Part shown: piece by piece, positions 9,950 through 17,625 of the stretch
Numbering within the stretch: the stretch's first letter is position 1
Layout of the letters: every line of letters begins with the position of its first letter
Assembly (NCBI GenBank): GCA_903888485.1
Contig: CAISTS010000045.1
Span: forward strand, 109,037-173,036
Length of the DNA stretch: 64,000 bases
Reading direction: 5' to 3'
Origin: an uncultured bacterium
Lineage (GTDB): Bacteria > Pseudomonadota > Alphaproteobacteria > Rhodospirillales > Rhodospirillaceae
The notes under the pieces: model-generated
The model's database searches: none
What the model was told of the DNA's origin: nothing
The model's input: the letters and a program-made list of their open reading frames with translations, nothing else
Program-made: the position numbers and the translations under genes

Positions 9950-9995
9950 TTTGTACCTGGTACCTAATATTTTCGTACCGGGTACAATTTAAATT
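9943..9995. repeat. REP-like inverted repeat, 21-nt arms, between convergent genes
   Basis: Arms at 9943-9963 and 9975-9995 are inverted copies with 19 of 21 positions matching, joined by an AT-rich 11-nt loop. Each arm contains the core GTACCTGGTAC or GTACCGGGTAC, itself palindromic. The element contains the stop of yciA in one arm and ends at the stop of the transposase in the other, so it may also end transcription from both sides. Confidence 0.8.
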
Positions 9996-10698
9996 AGGAC
10001 GCGAGTGCGTGCATCAGCCGCGGCCGGCCGCGGCGGCGGGGGCTGGAGAGGGGGCGTCCGGCGTGGCGGTCGACCAGGGCGCGGAAGGCGTCCTTGCCCA
10101 GCGCCCAGCCACCGTTGAGGGCGGCGCGGATGGCTTCAAGCGTCTCAGCGCCGAGGGCTCCATCGAACAGAGTCTTGTACGCCGCCGCGCGCGCCTCGGG
10201 GGTGGCCCCTTGCGCCGTGTAAAGCGCGTGCGGTCTGATCACCGCATCGTCCTTGGCTTCGGCGTTGTGCTTGTAGCTGGACCAGCGATAAGCGCCGGGC
10301 GTTTTGGCGAGGCCCGCGCGCACCGGATTGAGTTCGATATAGCGGCTGCAGGCGAAAAAGTAGTCTTCGGCGTTCACCACACAGGCCTTGTAGCGACCTT
10401 CCCACAGGCCGCCCGTGCGCCCTTGCGCCTGATTCACATGGCGTGTGTAGGCCCAGTTGAGATCGCGCATGGCCCGGGGCAGGGAGAACGCTGTCTCGGG
10501 GGTCAGGAGCATGTGCACGTGGTTGTTCATCAGCACGTAGGCGTGCACGGCAAGGCCGTGTTCCACCGCGGCTTCCTTCAGCCAACCCAGGTAGCTCTCG
10601 GCGTCCTTGGAGCTAAAAAACACCTGGCCCTTGTTGTTGCCCCGCTGAACGACATGCACCGGATGCCCGGGCACAAAAATCCTCGGTCGCCGCGCCAT
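9994..10698 (-). CDS. REP-associated tyrosine transposase (RAYT, Y1/IS200-like)
   Basis: 234-residue HUH-family nuclease of the TnpA-REP type, which cuts and joins single-stranded REP hairpins. Visible: VHVVQRGNNKGQVFF strand, the metal-binding HUH motif in MNNHVHMLLTP, the family segment GGLWEGRYKACVV, and the catalytic-Tyr helix YFFACSRYIELNPVRAGL. The basic tail SSPRRRGRPR may bind nucleic acid. The gene is flanked on both sides by GTACCTGGTAC palindromes (9943-9995 and 10706-10752), the arrangement expected of a domesticated, single-copy RAYT with its own REPs. No IS ends or target duplication are seen, so it is not an ordinary insertion sequence. Confidence 0.88.
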   Translation of the reverse strand: MARRPRIFVPGHPVHVVQRGNNKGQVFFSSKDAESYLGWLKEAAVEHGLAVHAYVLMNNHVHMLLTPETAFSLPRAMRDLNWAYTRHVNQAQGRTGGLWEGRYKACVVNAEDYFFACSRYIELNPVRAGLAKTPGAYRWSSYKHNAEAKDDAVIRPHALYTAQGATPEARAAAYKTLFDGALGAETLEAIRAALNGGWALGKDAFRALVDRHAGRPLSSPRRRGRPRLMHALAS

Positions 10699-10705
10699 GA
10701 AGCCC

Positions 10706-10752
10706 CCTTAATTCGTACCTGGTACCTAATTTAATGTACCTGGTACGTAAGG
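10706..10752. repeat. REP-like element upstream of the RAYT gene (two GTACCTGGTAC cores)
   Basis: Two exact copies of the palindromic 11-mer GTACCTGGTAC at 10715-10725 and 10736-10746 are separated by an AT-rich 10-nt spacer and bounded by CCTTA and TAAGG. With 9943-9995 it brackets the transposase. The right half is repeated inverted at 6922-6936. Confidence 0.78.
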
Positions 10753-10799
10753 AATCGTCCAGCCTTGACGCCCCATCCCGGCCCAGGCAGAACCCTCTC

Positions 10800-11339
10800 A
10801 TGACCAAGCCCCCCGTTATTTCCCCCGCCTATGCCGAGATGAACCGGCAGCTGCACGAGGACAAGCCGGAGTATGGCGTCGGAGCGGCTTTCGATGCGCC
10901 CACCATCCTCGCGCTGTGCCGGCAGAACGGCTTTGCCAGCGTGCTCGACTTCGGATGCGGCAAAGGCGCGCTCAAGCAGGCCCTGGCCACTTCGGCGCCC
11001 GACATCACGGTCCTTGAGTTCGACCCCGCCGTGCCCGGCAAGGATTCGCTGCCGACCCAGCCCTTCGATCTCCTGGTCGCCCTCGACGTCATGGAGCACA
11101 TCGAGCCCGACTACCTCACCGGCGCGCTCGCGACGATGCGCGACCTCGCCCCCAAGGGCGTCGTGCTCAAGATCGCGCTGATCCCGGCGAACAAGACGCT
11201 GCCCGACGGACGCAACGCCCACCTCATCGTCGAGTCCAAGGTCTGGTGGCAAGAACAACTCGCGCCGTTCTTCAAAACCGTCGGGGTGCAGGACATCCCG
11301 TCCCACTTCATTTTCATGGGAACGCCGAAGCAGGATTAG
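10800..11339 (+). CDS. Class I SAM-dependent methyltransferase-like protein
   Basis: 179 residues with the SAM-binding motif I VLDFGCGKGALKQAL near residue 47, an acidic end of strand 2 (VLEFDPAVPG), and a motif IV-like segment FDLLVALDVMEHIEPDYL. The substrate is unknown. The ATG at 10800 is used because it opens the conserved-looking start MTKPPVISPAYAEMNRQLHE; the longer frame to 10734 begins inside the REP element. It converges with the GNAT gene and the two overlap by 4 bp. Confidence 0.75.
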   Translation: MTKPPVISPAYAEMNRQLHEDKPEYGVGAAFDAPTILALCRQNGFASVLDFGCGKGALKQALATSAPDITVLEFDPAVPGKDSLPTQPFDLLVALDVMEHIEPDYLTGALATMRDLAPKGVVLKIALIPANKTLPDGRNAHLIVESKVWWQEQLAPFFKTVGVQDIPSHFIFMGTPKQD

Positions 11340-12505
11340 CCTTCGCGGCGGAAGGGGCCCAGATCGATCTGTGCTTCGATGTCGGCGGCCACGGCCGCGC
11401 GCTCCTCGACCAGGAAGCGCTCGACGGCCTTGGTGAACCCGCGGTCGGCGATCCAGTGGCAAGAGTAAGTGGGCCGCGGCAGATAACCGCGCTGCAGCTT
11501 GTGACGTCCCTGTGCCCCGGCCTCGACCCAGGCGAGCTTGTGTTCGATGGCGAAATCGATGGCGCGGTAGTAGCAGACCTCAAAGTGCAGCATCGGCACG
11601 TCGACCACGGTCCCCCAGTTGCGCCCGAACAAGGTATCGTCCCCGCGTAAATTGAGCGCGCCGCACACGGGCCGGCCGTCCTCTTCGCCCATCACCAACA
11701 CCACGGCGTCGCCCATGCGCTGGCCCAGCAGTTCGAAGAATTCGCGGTTCAGGTAGGCCTGGCCCCACTTGCGGTCCGAGGTGTTCATGTAGAAGCGGAA
11801 GAAGGCGTCCCAGTGCTTGGTGGTGATCTCGGTGCCTACAAGCGTACGGATCGCGACGCCGGCGCCGTTGGCGATCTCGCGTTCCTTGCGGATCGCCTTG
11901 CGTTTGCGGGACGACAGCTCGGCGAGAAATTCATCGAAGCCCGCGTAGCCTTCATTTTTCCAATGATATTGCTCGCCGATGCGCGACATGAATCCCAACT
12001 CGGTCATGAGGGCGCTTTCGTCTTCGGTGGGGAACGTGATGTGCAGCGACGAAACCTTGAGCCGCTTTGCCAGCTCCATCATGCCCGCCGCTAAGGCAAG
12101 ACGGCCTTCACGCGCATCCACGTCTCCGCGCACCATCAGGCGCGGTCCGGTCACCGGCGTGAACGGCACGGCGCATTGGAGTTTCGGGTAATAGCGCCCG
12201 CCGGCGCGCTGGTAAGCCTCGGCCCAGCTCCAGTCGAAGACGTACTCGCCGTAAGAATGGTTCTTGAGATAGAGCGGCGCGCACGCGAGCACACGTCCCG
12301 CCGCGTCTTCCAGCACCAGGTGCTGCGGTTGCCAGCCGGCTTCAGCGCCGACCGAACCTGAGTCCTCCAGGGCACTGAAGAAAGCGTGCCTGACAAAGGG
12401 ATTCTGTGTCCCGGCGCAGGCATCCCACGCGCCCGCATCGATGCTGTTGATGCTGGGGATGACTTTCAGCGACCACTCTTGACGTGTTTCTTTCTCGTCA
12501 TCCAT
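11336..12505 (-). CDS. GNAT-superfamily protein of the peptidogalycan-biosynthesis (COG3146) family
   Basis: 389 residues. The family is recognised from NPFVRHAFFSALEDSGSVG near the start, CAPLYLKNHSYGEYVFDWSW, the FTPVTGPRLMVR block and the C-terminal GALNLRGDDTLFGRNWG and FEVCYYRAIDFAIEH segments, all standard in this acyltransferase-fold family. The name peptidogalycan biosynthesis is inherited; the real substrate is unknown. An aminoacyl- or acyl-transfer to an envelope or amino-acid acceptor is the usual guess. The ATG at 12505 is preferred to a GTG two codons upstream. The MFS gene lies 27 bp upstream in the same direction, so the two form a likely operon. Confidence 0.78.
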   Translation of the reverse strand: MDDEKETRQEWSLKVIPSINSIDAGAWDACAGTQNPFVRHAFFSALEDSGSVGAEAGWQPQHLVLEDAAGRVLACAPLYLKNHSYGEYVFDWSWAEAYQRAGGRYYPKLQCAVPFTPVTGPRLMVRGDVDAREGRLALAAGMMELAKRLKVSSLHITFPTEDESALMTELGFMSRIGEQYHWKNEGYAGFDEFLAELSSRKRKAIRKEREIANGAGVAIRTLVGTEITTKHWDAFFRFYMNTSDRKWGQAYLNREFFELLGQRMGDAVVLVMGEEDGRPVCGALNLRGDDTLFGRNWGTVVDVPMLHFEVCYYRAIDFAIEHKLAWVEAGAQGRHKLQRGYLPRPTYSCHWIADRGFTKAVERFLVEERAAVAADIEAQIDLGPFRREG

Positions 12506-12532
12506 GAGCACAGCACCGCGTTGAAGTCGGTC

Positions 12533-13783
12533 CTAGAGTTTTACGGGTCTCTCCGGGATCGCGCGATGAATCCGGTACATAAGAAAAAGTGAGATCAAGG
12601 AACTTGCCACCACCACGTAACCCAGCCGCGGGAAATGCTCTAATTCTCCGCTCGCGCTTTGTACGACCAGGCTGCCGGCTACCACAGCAGCCACGCCGCC
12701 CGACACCTGTTGCAGAGATGCGCTGATCGCATTGAATGCGCCGCGTTTGGTGACTTCGGGAATGGCGGTCATCAGCGCCTGGGCCGGGATCATGCGCGAA
12801 AAGATGCCGACGAACAGCAGGACATTGATGACAATAACCTCGGCCAGGGGTGTCGGCCCAAGGTGCGTGTAGAACAGCACCATGGCGATGGAGATCATCG
12901 TGCCGAAGGTGAACAAAACGAATTTGCCGAAGCGGTCGCTCGCCCGCCCGACGACGGGGCCGATGAAAATCGTGAAGATGCCGGTGACGAGATAAATCGT
13001 CGGCAGGTGTTCCATGCCGATCTTCAGGTTATTGACCGTGAAGGCGCTGCCGAAGGGCATGAGCATATAGCCGCCCGTCGCCAGCAATGCGGTGGTGCAA
13101 AACGCGAGCAGGTGCCGCGGGTCAGTCACTGTCGCGCGCAGATGGCCAAAGGGACTGCGTTCCTGTTTCAAGCCGACGTGCCTATCCACAGGACGCATGT
13201 AGCGGGCGATGACAACGCCAACGACGGCGCCGATGACGACGATCAGCATGAAGGGCGCGTGCCAGTCCCACCAAGTGGACAGATATAACCCCGCCGGGAG
13301 CCCCAAGATCTGGCTGGCGGCGAAGGCGGTCTGCACGACCCCCATGACGCGTCCGCGTTGCTCGAGCGCGAAGAGATCGGTGGTGATGGCCAGGACCACC
13401 GATCCGATCACACCGCCGAAGATGCCAGTGACGATGCGCGCGAACAGAAGGACGTGGAAATCCTGCGCGAGGCCGCACAAGGCCGTGCCCAAAATGAAGC
13501 CGACGTAGAAAAACAGCAGAATTTTCTTGCGGTCGTAACGATCCGCAAACCCCGCCGCCAGCACGCCGGAGGCGCCGGCGCTGAAGGCATAGGATGAAAC
13601 CACCAATCCGAATTGCTGCGGCGTGATCTCAAGGGCCGGCATGACGATCGCGCCGAGCGGCGAGATGATCATGAAATCAAGAATGATCGTGAACTGAAGG
13701 AACGCCAGCACGCCGACGACGAATTTCTGATAGCCGGTAAAGGCGGCGGCTTTCGGCGCAGGAGTGTCGGCGCGTCTGTTCAT
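12533..13783 (-). CDS. MFS transporter (DHA1-like)
   Basis: 416-residue inner-membrane carrier with about twelve hydrophobic spans. The loop 2-3 motif A is visible as GFADRYDRKKILLFF, with a partial repeat in the second half (GPVVGRASDRFGKFVLF). TM1 contains FTIILDFMIISPLG, typical of drug/sugar-efflux type carriers of the DHA1 group, so it probably exports a small molecule by proton exchange. The ATG at 13783 directly follows an in-frame GTG. The substrate cannot be told. It precedes the GNAT gene in the same direction. Confidence 0.85.
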   Translation of the reverse strand: MNRRADTPAPKAAAFTGYQKFVVGVLAFLQFTIILDFMIISPLGAIVMPALEITPQQFGLVVSSYAFSAGASGVLAAGFADRYDRKKILLFFYVGFILGTALCGLAQDFHVLLFARIVTGIFGGVIGSVVLAITTDLFALEQRGRVMGVVQTAFAASQILGLPAGLYLSTWWDWHAPFMLIVVIGAVVGVVIARYMRPVDRHVGLKQERSPFGHLRATVTDPRHLLAFCTTALLATGGYMLMPFGSAFTVNNLKIGMEHLPTIYLVTGIFTIFIGPVVGRASDRFGKFVLFTFGTMISIAMVLFYTHLGPTPLAEVIVINVLLFVGIFSRMIPAQALMTAIPEVTKRGAFNAISASLQQVSGGVAAVVAGSLVVQSASGELEHFPRLGYVVVASSLISLFLMYRIHRAIPERPVKL

Positions 13784-13867
13784 CACACGTTTCCATCGAA
13801 GGCCGCAGCGGGGCGCGCGCTGTTCTACGTTTTATTTCATGTGCGGTCGAGAAGGGGAAATCGGGCT

Positions 13868-14335
13868 TCAGCCGACTTCGAAGACGGCTTCGACTTCGAC
13901 CGAGGCGCCGCGCGGCAGCGAGGGTGCGCCCACGGCCGCGCGGGCATGACGCCCCACGTCGCCGAATACCGCGACCATCAGGTCCGAGGCGCCATTCACC
14001 ACTTTTGGGTGGTCCGTGAAACCGGGCGGACAGGCGACGAAGCCCGTCAGTTTGACGACGCGCGTGACCTTGCCGAGGTCCCCGCCGCAAGCCGCTTTGG
14101 CCTGTGCGATCAGATTGAGCCCGCACAGCTTGGCTGCTTCATAGCCCGTCTCGGCGGTGACGCCATCGCCGACCAGTCCGGTGTATTTTACCTGACCGCC
14201 TTCGAGCGGTAGTTGCCCGGCGACGAACAACAGATTGCCCGTGCGCACAAAAGGGACGTAGTTCGCCACCGGGGAAGCCGCCACCGGCAGCGTAAGGCCG
14301 AGGGCTTTGATCTCTGCTTCGGGGTTGTTGGCCAT
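13868..14335 (-). CDS. RidA family protein (YjgF/YER057c/UK114)
   Basis: 155-residue member of the RidA family, which hydrolyses reactive enamine/imine intermediates from PLP enzymes. The N-terminal NYVPFVRTGNLLFVAGQLPL and the C-terminal block HARAAVGAPSLPRGASVEVE show the conserved active-site Arg (in HARAAV) and Glu. The length is longer than canonical RidA (about 128), as in the RidA subgroup with an extended N-terminus. It is divergent from serA; PLP and serine metabolism are a known source of RidA substrates, though the link here is only positional. Confidence 0.85.
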   Translation of the reverse strand: MANNPEAEIKALGLTLPVAASPVANYVPFVRTGNLLFVAGQLPLEGGQVKYTGLVGDGVTAETGYEAAKLCGLNLIAQAKAACGGDLGKVTRVVKLTGFVACPPGFTDHPKVVNGASDLMVAVFGDVGRHARAAVGAPSLPRGASVEVEAVFEVG

Positions 14336-14421
14336 TTAGGCTCCTGATGCACTTTATATATGAGCGTCAAATATGCTACGCCCTCCCACACAAGCGCAAT
14401 TACCAACCCAAAGGCAACCCG

Positions 14422-15672
14422 TTGGAAAAGCTCTCCCTGCCCAAAAACAAGATCAACGTTCTCCTCGTGGAGAACATCCACAAGAGCGCCATCGAGCTGT
14501 TCAAGCGCCAGGGCTATGGCAACGTCGAAAGCGTACGCGATGCCTTGTCCGCCGACGAGTTGAAGGTGAAGCTCAAGGACGTACACATCCTCGGCATTCG
14601 CTCGCGCACCAAGTTGACCAAGGATGTGCTCGCCGCCGGCGAGAAGTTGTTGACCATCGGCGCCTTTTGCATCGGCACCAACCAGATCGACCTGAAAGCT
14701 GCGAAGTCCCTTGGCGTGCCGGTATTCAACGCGCCGTACTCCAACACACGCTCGGTGGCCGAACTGGTGCTGGCCGAGATCATCATGCTGTTCCGCGGCA
14801 TCCCGCAGCGCAATTGGGGCGCTCACGAGGGCGGCTGGGATAAGACGGTGAAAGGCGCGCGCGAGATCCGCGGCAAGACCATCGGCATCGTCGGCTACGG
14901 CCACATCGGCACGCAGCTGTCGATCATGGCCGAGGCCATGGGCATGCAGGTGCGCTACTACGACATCGTCGAACAATTGGCGCTCGGCAATGCGACGCCC
15001 TGCCGCTCTCTCGATGGACTGCTCGCGGCCTCCGACGTCGTCACGCTGCACGTGCCCGAAACGCCCGAGACCAAGAACATGATGACGGCTGCCAAGTTCG
15101 CCAAAATGAAGAAGGGCAGCTTCTTCATCAACGCCTCGCGCGGCACGACGGTTGATATCCCGGCCCTGGCCGACGCGCTGAAGGACGGCCACATTGCCGG
15201 GGCGGCCATCGACGTGTTCCCCAAGGAGCCGGCGGGACCGGACGAGAAATTCAAGAGCCCGCTGCAAGGATTGCGCAATGTGATCCTCACGCCCCACATC
15301 GGCGGCTCGACCGAAGAGGCCCAGGCCAACATCGGCGGCGAAGTGGCCGAGAAGCTGGTGAAGTATTCCGACAACGGTTCGACGCTGGGTGCGGTGAACT
15401 TCGTCGAAGTCGCCCTGCCGCCGCAGTCCAACACCACGCGCTTCATGCATATCCACCGCGACGAGCCAGGTGTGATGATGCGCATCACCGAAGTGTTCTC
15501 GCGCCGGGGCATCAACATCGCCGGCCAGTACCTGCGCACCGACGGCAATATTGGCTACGTGGTGACCGACGTCATTGGCCGGGTCAAAGTGGGCATGGGT
15601 ATCCGCAAGGAGCTGGCCGACATTCCGGGGACCGTCCGCACGCGCTTTCTCTATGAAGCGCCTCGCGGCTAA
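14422..15672 (+). CDS. serA: D-3-phosphoglycerate dehydrogenase
   Basis: First enzyme of serine synthesis, oxidising 3-phosphoglycerate with NAD. 416 residues of the short E. coli type: substrate-binding domain with FCIGTNQIDL, NAD domain with GIVGYGHIGTQ, catalytic Arg in NASRGTTVD, catalytic His in LTPHIGGSTEEAQ, and a C-terminal ACT domain (HRDEPGVMMRITEVF) for serine feedback. The TTG at 14422 is chosen because LEKLSLPKNKINVLLVE lines up with the family N-terminus and AAGG lies 7 nt before it. An in-frame ATG at 14347 would add 25 residues with no match to the family. Confidence 0.93.
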   Translation: MEKLSLPKNKINVLLVENIHKSAIELFKRQGYGNVESVRDALSADELKVKLKDVHILGIRSRTKLTKDVLAAGEKLLTIGAFCIGTNQIDLKAAKSLGVPVFNAPYSNTRSVAELVLAEIIMLFRGIPQRNWGAHEGGWDKTVKGAREIRGKTIGIVGYGHIGTQLSIMAEAMGMQVRYYDIVEQLALGNATPCRSLDGLLAASDVVTLHVPETPETKNMMTAAKFAKMKKGSFFINASRGTTVDIPALADALKDGHIAGAAIDVFPKEPAGPDEKFKSPLQGLRNVILTPHIGGSTEEAQANIGGEVAEKLVKYSDNGSTLGAVNFVEVALPPQSNTTRFMHIHRDEPGVMMRITEVFSRRGINIAGQYLRTDGNIGYVVTDVIGRVKVGMGIRKELADIPGTVRTRFLYEAPRG

Positions 15673-15737
15673 AGCCGGAAATTGTAGCGGAGCCAATTAC
15701 TACCGGAACTGATCCCGCTCGGGCGCGTTCGCCTGTC

Positions 15738-16683
15738 ATGCAACGCCGCCATCGCCCATTCGCCATTGCCGGAGCCGTTGTGCTGGGGGTTCTCGCCGCG
15801 GCCTTCGTCTTCCTGCTTCTGTTTGATTTCAAGAGCTTCGCTGAACGCCGCGCGACCGCCGCGCTGGGGCGTCCGGTGACCATCGGCGTGTTGGAGGTGA
15901 AGTTCTTCCCGCTGGAGTGCGCGCTTGATGACCTCTTGGTGGCCGATGTGCCGGGCGGGCCAGCCGGTGCCCGCGAACAAGCCGCCCTTCATGAAGGCCG
16001 AATATGCAAGCTCAACCCGCTCGTGTTTGGCGTCAATCAAGGCAAGATCAGCATTGATCTCACGGTCAATTCCCGCGCACGGCCCATGAAGGCCGATGCG
16101 GTCGCCACCGTGCAGAGCTATCCCCTCAGCCGCCTCGTTGGCAAAACAGGGGGCGAGAGCACCAGCTGGGGCGCCATCGGCGGCAAGATCGAGTTGCACG
16201 GCACCGGTAATTCTCTGCATCGCATCCTTTTCGACCGCCAACGGTGACGTGGGCCTCGCGGTCGGCGGCGGGCAGATCAGCTTGTTTGTCGTCGAGCTTA
16301 TGGGGATCGACGTCGCCGAGCTGCTCGGAATCCTTCTGTCAAAAGATAAGCCCACGGACATCCGCCGCATGGTCGCCGACACCAACGATACCATCTTCCG
16401 CGGCAGCGGCATCATCGACCTGGGCCGCGAAGTGCTCTACATGCGCGTGCACGCCAAGCCCAAGGACGTCTCGCCGATCACGCTGCGCTCGAAATTGCTG
16501 CTGACCGGCACCTTTGCCCATCCTTCCTTTGGGCCCGACCCGAAGAACATCTTCCTGAAGGGCGGCATCGCCGGCGCCCTCGGCGCGCTTCTTACGCCGC
16601 TCGCCAGCCTGATCGCACTGATCGACACCGGCGGTGGCAAAGACGCCAACTGCGAAGCGCTGATCGCGTCGGCGGAGAAGTAG
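15738..16683 (+). pseudogene. AsmA-family envelope protein gene, frameshifted
   Basis: Two pieces in different frames together read as an AsmA-type protein. The first (from ATG 15738) has an N-terminal membrane anchor (IAGAVVLGVLAAAFVFLLLF) and the family start ATAALGRPVTIGVLEVK. It stops at 16247 soon after LHGTGNSLHRIL. The second resumes with STANGDVGLAVGGGQIS and ends at 16683 with FLKGGIAGALGALLTPLA. Dropping one T of the TTTT run at 16228-16231 joins them as RILSTANGDVG, exactly the family phrase. Even joined it is only about 314 residues, half the usual length, with the middle missing. Family members act in outer-membrane lipid transport or assembly. Real decay is more likely than sequencing error because of the missing middle. 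Confidence 0.75.
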
Positions 16684-16689
16684 GAGCCG

Positions 16690-17619
16690 CTAACCCGGCA
16701 CCGGGAACGCATCTCCCAGCACCTGACGCCACTCGGCGGCGGCGTCCGCGACTTTTCCAGCCTTCAAATGATGATCGGCCAGCGTCGCGCGCCAGTAGGC
16801 GGATTTGGCTTTGCCGTGCCAGTCCTCGCCGACGTCGATCTCGGTCTGGCCGCCGGGCGGTTTGATGGTGCCGCGCGGGCGTTGGCGGGCCCAGGCCCAG
16901 AAGTCCACCAGCGCGCGTTCCAGTTCATAGGGGCGCGGCGCGCCGGCGTAGAATTCCTGCGCCAATAATTCCAGGACGAACGATGAAATCGGCACACCCG
17001 CGTGCATGCGCCAGGACTTGAGGGCGGTCATGAGCAGGCGCGGGCGCCCGCCGTAGAGGCTGTCGGAGAGGCGCAAGGTCGCGGCCTCGGCGATGGGGTT
17101 GGTGATGCTCCAGCCCGTGGCGCGCGTGAGCGTGGGGATGCCGGGGATCAGATATGCGCCGCCGTGTTCGCGGCAGGGCAGCACTTTCACAGTGAGGCTG
17201 CCGCGCGGCACCAGCACGCCGGTCTCGGCGATGGTCACACCCTCGAAGCGGTTCTTGAGCACGGCCCAGACGATCTTGAGTGCGTCGCCTGATTTCTGCG
17301 CCTGAAGCTTTGCGGGCAGGAGATACAGCACATCGACCTCGGCGATCGGCGCGACCGACGTGCGCTTGCCGACGGCGCCCGCGACAAGATGGTCGTTCAT
17401 GCTGCCGGTGTTTTTTGGGAAAAGCTCGGCGCGCAGCACAGCCGTGACGTCGTCGCAGACGCCGCGCGCGAGCGAATAGGCGGTGTGACTGGGCACCACG
17501 CGGCGCAGGAATTCGCCGAAGCAGGCGCCCAGCACAGGAACAGCAGCGGTGGGCGGGAAACCGGAGACCTGAACCGGATCGGACGGCGGGCGTTTGACGA
17601 GGGCGGGCGGGAGCGGCAT
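16690..17619 (-). CDS. SMODS/CD-NTase-like nucleotidyltransferase with atypical active site
   Basis: 309 residues. LVAGAVGKRTSVAPIAEVDVL (residues 79-98) aligns by eye with the GS-x(n)-DxD core of SMODS-type cGAS/DncV-like nucleotidyltransferases. Residues 196-218, LMTALKSWRMHAGVPISSFV, match their helical C-terminal core (lKaW...pisSF.lEll). The catalytic GS is GA (81-82), the DxD is E94-x-D96, and the third acidic residue expected before the IPG of AYLIPG (155-160) is missing. The enzyme may be inactive or altered. It follows nrdJ by 6 bp and is probably co-transcribed with it. No CBASS effector, E1/E2 or HORMA gene is next to it, so a defence role is not supported by context. Confidence 0.55.
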   Translation of the reverse strand: MPLPPALVKRPPSDPVQVSGFPPTAAVPVLGACFGEFLRRVVPSHTAYSLARGVCDDVTAVLRAELFPKNTGSMNDHLVAGAVGKRTSVAPIAEVDVLYLLPAKLQAQKSGDALKIVWAVLKNRFEGVTIAETGVLVPRGSLTVKVLPCREHGGAYLIPGIPTLTRATGWSITNPIAEAATLRLSDSLYGGRPRLLMTALKSWRMHAGVPISSFVLELLAQEFYAGAPRPYELERALVDFWAWARQRPRGTIKPPGGQTEIDVGEDWHGKAKSAYWRATLADHHLKAGKVADAAAEWRQVLGDAFPVPG

Positions 17620-17625
17620 TGCCTC

